A stretch of 6,019 nucleotides of DNA, taken from NCBI GenBank assembly GCA_018676385.1, contig JABHEX010000116.1, positions 1 through 6,019 on the forward strand. Direction: 5' to 3'. The position numbers and the translations under genes are program-made. Position 1 is the stretch's first letter; each line of letters starts with the position of its first letter. Source of the stretch: Akkermansiaceae bacterium. GTDB lineage: Bacteria; Verrucomicrobiota; Verrucomicrobiia; Verrucomicrobiales; Akkermansiaceae. Below, piece after piece: positions 4,958-6,019 of this stretch. The notes beneath the pieces were generated by a model, which was not told where the DNA came from, searched no databases, and saw only the letters and a list, made by a program, of their open reading frames with translations.

Positions 4958-6019
4958 GCCGTCCGACTAGTTCAGCGATGGCTAAACTAGCGGTTAAGCC
5001 CGGAGACTCTATCCCGAACAGATTAATCAGGCCTTTCATCTGATGGGCTTCATAAGATTGAATTAAAAAATCAGCAGCTGGTTCATTAGGACCGGATATT
5101 TTTGGTCTAATTCCCGTGTAGCCGGGCTGTAACTGATCTCTTCCTACTGATGGCCAATATCGACGAATGGCGTCATAAAAAAGTTGCTTCCTAGACTCGT
5201 CAAAAGAATAGTCAATTCCTTCTATCCAATCTAGATCTGGCCCAAATCTTGCGGCCCCTCCCATATCAACTGTGACGTGAACACCGAGTGACGCTTTACG
5301 TGCAACTGGGTAAACGAGATGGGTAAAAGGGTTACGGCCCGATAATGAGTAGTAGTGAGCCTTCGCATAATAAGGTTGGGGAATAGATGTTTCATCCAAT
5401 TCCGCGATGGTTCTCGCTACATCACATGCATATAAACCCGCCGCATTAATGACAACGCTTGCTTTTATTTCGTGGGCATTGAGACCTTTTGTTTTGACAA
5501 TGAATTTGTCTCCTTGAGGCTTTATGGATGTAATGGAAGTTTGATACACCACGAGTCCCCCCGCGTTCTCCGTATCTCCCAGAAGGCTCAGCATATAACT
5601 ATGTGAGTCGATAATGCCAGTGGATGGAGAGAAGACCGCACCTACACTACTAACTTCTGGTTCCAGTTCTGCCACCTCGCTTTGGCTTAGCCAAATGAGG
5701 TCGTCAACGCCGTTATCAATTGCTTTATCGATATATTGTTTTACGGTTTCGATCTCAAAATCTTCTGTTGCGACAATCAATTTTCCAGTGCGTTTATGCG
5801 GAATGCTGCGAAGATTGCAGTACTCATAAAGTAGTTGTTTTCCTTCAACACACAGTTGGGCCTTAAGCGAGTCTTTAGGATAGTAAATGCCAGCGTGAAT
5901 TACTTCTGAATTTCGTGAGCTGGTATGAAGCCCAAAAGCGTCTTCTTTCTCGATAATGAGGACATCCCGCCCCTCGAGTGCTAACGCGCGGGCAATGGAT
6001 AGACCCACTACTCCTGCAC
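4938..6019 (-). CDS. FAD-dependent oxidoreductase, L-2-hydroxyglutarate oxidase (LhgO/L2HGDH)-like, N-terminal few residues cut by window edge
   Basis: This is a DAO-superfamily flavoenzyme that would oxidise an L-2-hydroxyacid to its 2-oxoacid using FAD, passing electrons to oxygen or the quinone pool. 359 residues are visible. The first ones read AGVVGLSIAR, the tail of the GAGVVG dinucleotide-binding motif, so only about ten residues are missing. Glu23 in LIIEK is the expected FAD-ribose ligand. Family signatures follow: SRNSEVIHAGIYY at about 34-46, TGKLIVAT near 77-84, SPSTGIIDSHSY near 131-141, VINAAGLYACDVA in the middle, and GIESPGLTASLAIAE near the C-terminus. A GTG at 6008 can be read as a start, but it lies inside the FAD motif and is rejected. 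Glycerol-3-phosphate dehydrogenases and other DAO members are alternatives, but the HAGIYY and GIESPGLTASLA blocks favour the LhgO branch. The exact substrate is uncertain and need not be hydroxyglutarate. It converges on the aldolase gene. Confidence 0.88.
   Translation of the reverse strand, partial: AGVVGLSIARALALEGRDVLIIEKEDAFGLHTSSRNSEVIHAGIYYPKDSLKAQLCVEGKQLLYEYCNLRSIPHKRTGKLIVATEDFEIETVKQYIDKAIDNGVDDLIWLSQSEVAELEPEVSSVGAVFSPSTGIIDSHSYMLSLLGDTENAGGLVVYQTSITSIKPQGDKFIVKTKGLNAHEIKASVVINAAGLYACDVARTIAELDETSIPQPYYAKAHYYSLSGRNPFTHLVYPVARKASLGVHVTVDMGGAARFGPDLDWIEGIDYSFDESRKQLFYDAIRRYWPSVGRDQLQPGYTGIRPKISGPNEPAADFLIQSYEAHQMKGLINLFGIESPGLTASLAIAELVGRQIESES

Noticed and set aside
6006..6008. 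GTG at 6008 as the start of the flavoenzyme
   Set aside because: The reading frame continues upstream to the window edge as ...AGVVGLS, completing the FAD-binding GxGxxG motif, so the GTG is an internal valine codon.
1..6019. Defence system, mobile element or phage island
   Set aside because: All six genes are recognisable metabolic enzymes with intact motifs, and no transposase, integrase, toxin, nuclease or terminal repeat is visible.

Overview
This 6.0 kb window is densely coding and holds six genes, all for soluble catabolic enzymes. Two of them are cut by the window edges. Moderate base composition, Shine-Dalgarno sites before the starts and the enzyme families present suggest a mid-GC Gram-negative heterotroph, probably a pseudomonadote. 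Nothing in the sequence fixes the genus. I see no rRNA, tRNA, CRISPR array, insertion sequence, integrase or phage gene.

Layout. A leftward operon occupies 2740 down to 1: an SDR-family oxidoreductase (2740-2006), a zinc-dependent alcohol dehydrogenase (1977-853) and an Ldh2/YlbC-type 2-hydroxyacid dehydrogenase (821-1, its C-terminus beyond the window). The gaps are 28 and 31 nt, and the second gap is exactly bridged by an 11-codon mini-ORF. A 199-bp non-coding divergent region (2741-2939) follows, with inverted repeats that look like operators. A rightward pair comes next: acetaldehyde dehydrogenase (acylating) (2940-3896) and 4-hydroxy-2-oxovalerate aldolase (3913-4941), the classic MhpF/MhpE (DmpF/DmpG, BphJ/BphI) channelling complex. 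Finally, a leftward FAD-dependent oxidoreductase of the L-2-hydroxyglutarate oxidase (LhgO) type (6019-4938) converges on the aldolase. The two genes overlap by 4 bp and share a hairpin.

How the genes may work together (inference). The aldolase splits a 4-hydroxy-2-oxoacid into pyruvate and an aldehyde, and its partner converts that aldehyde to an acyl-CoA. In aromatic meta-cleavage operons a hydratase normally supplies the hydroxy-oxoacid. Here no hydratase, ring-cleavage dioxygenase or hydrolase is visible. The pair is instead surrounded by four oxidoreductases, two of them from families that oxidise 2-hydroxyacids to 2-oxoacids. One coherent reading is that a polyol, diol or dihydroxyacid is oxidised by the SDR, the alcohol dehydrogenase and the 2-hydroxyacid oxidising enzymes to a 4-hydroxy-2-oxoacid, which is then cleaved to pyruvate and acyl-CoA. 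The alternative is that this is one end of an ordinary aromatic or steroid catabolic cluster whose hydratase lies outside the window. The sequence shown cannot separate the two.
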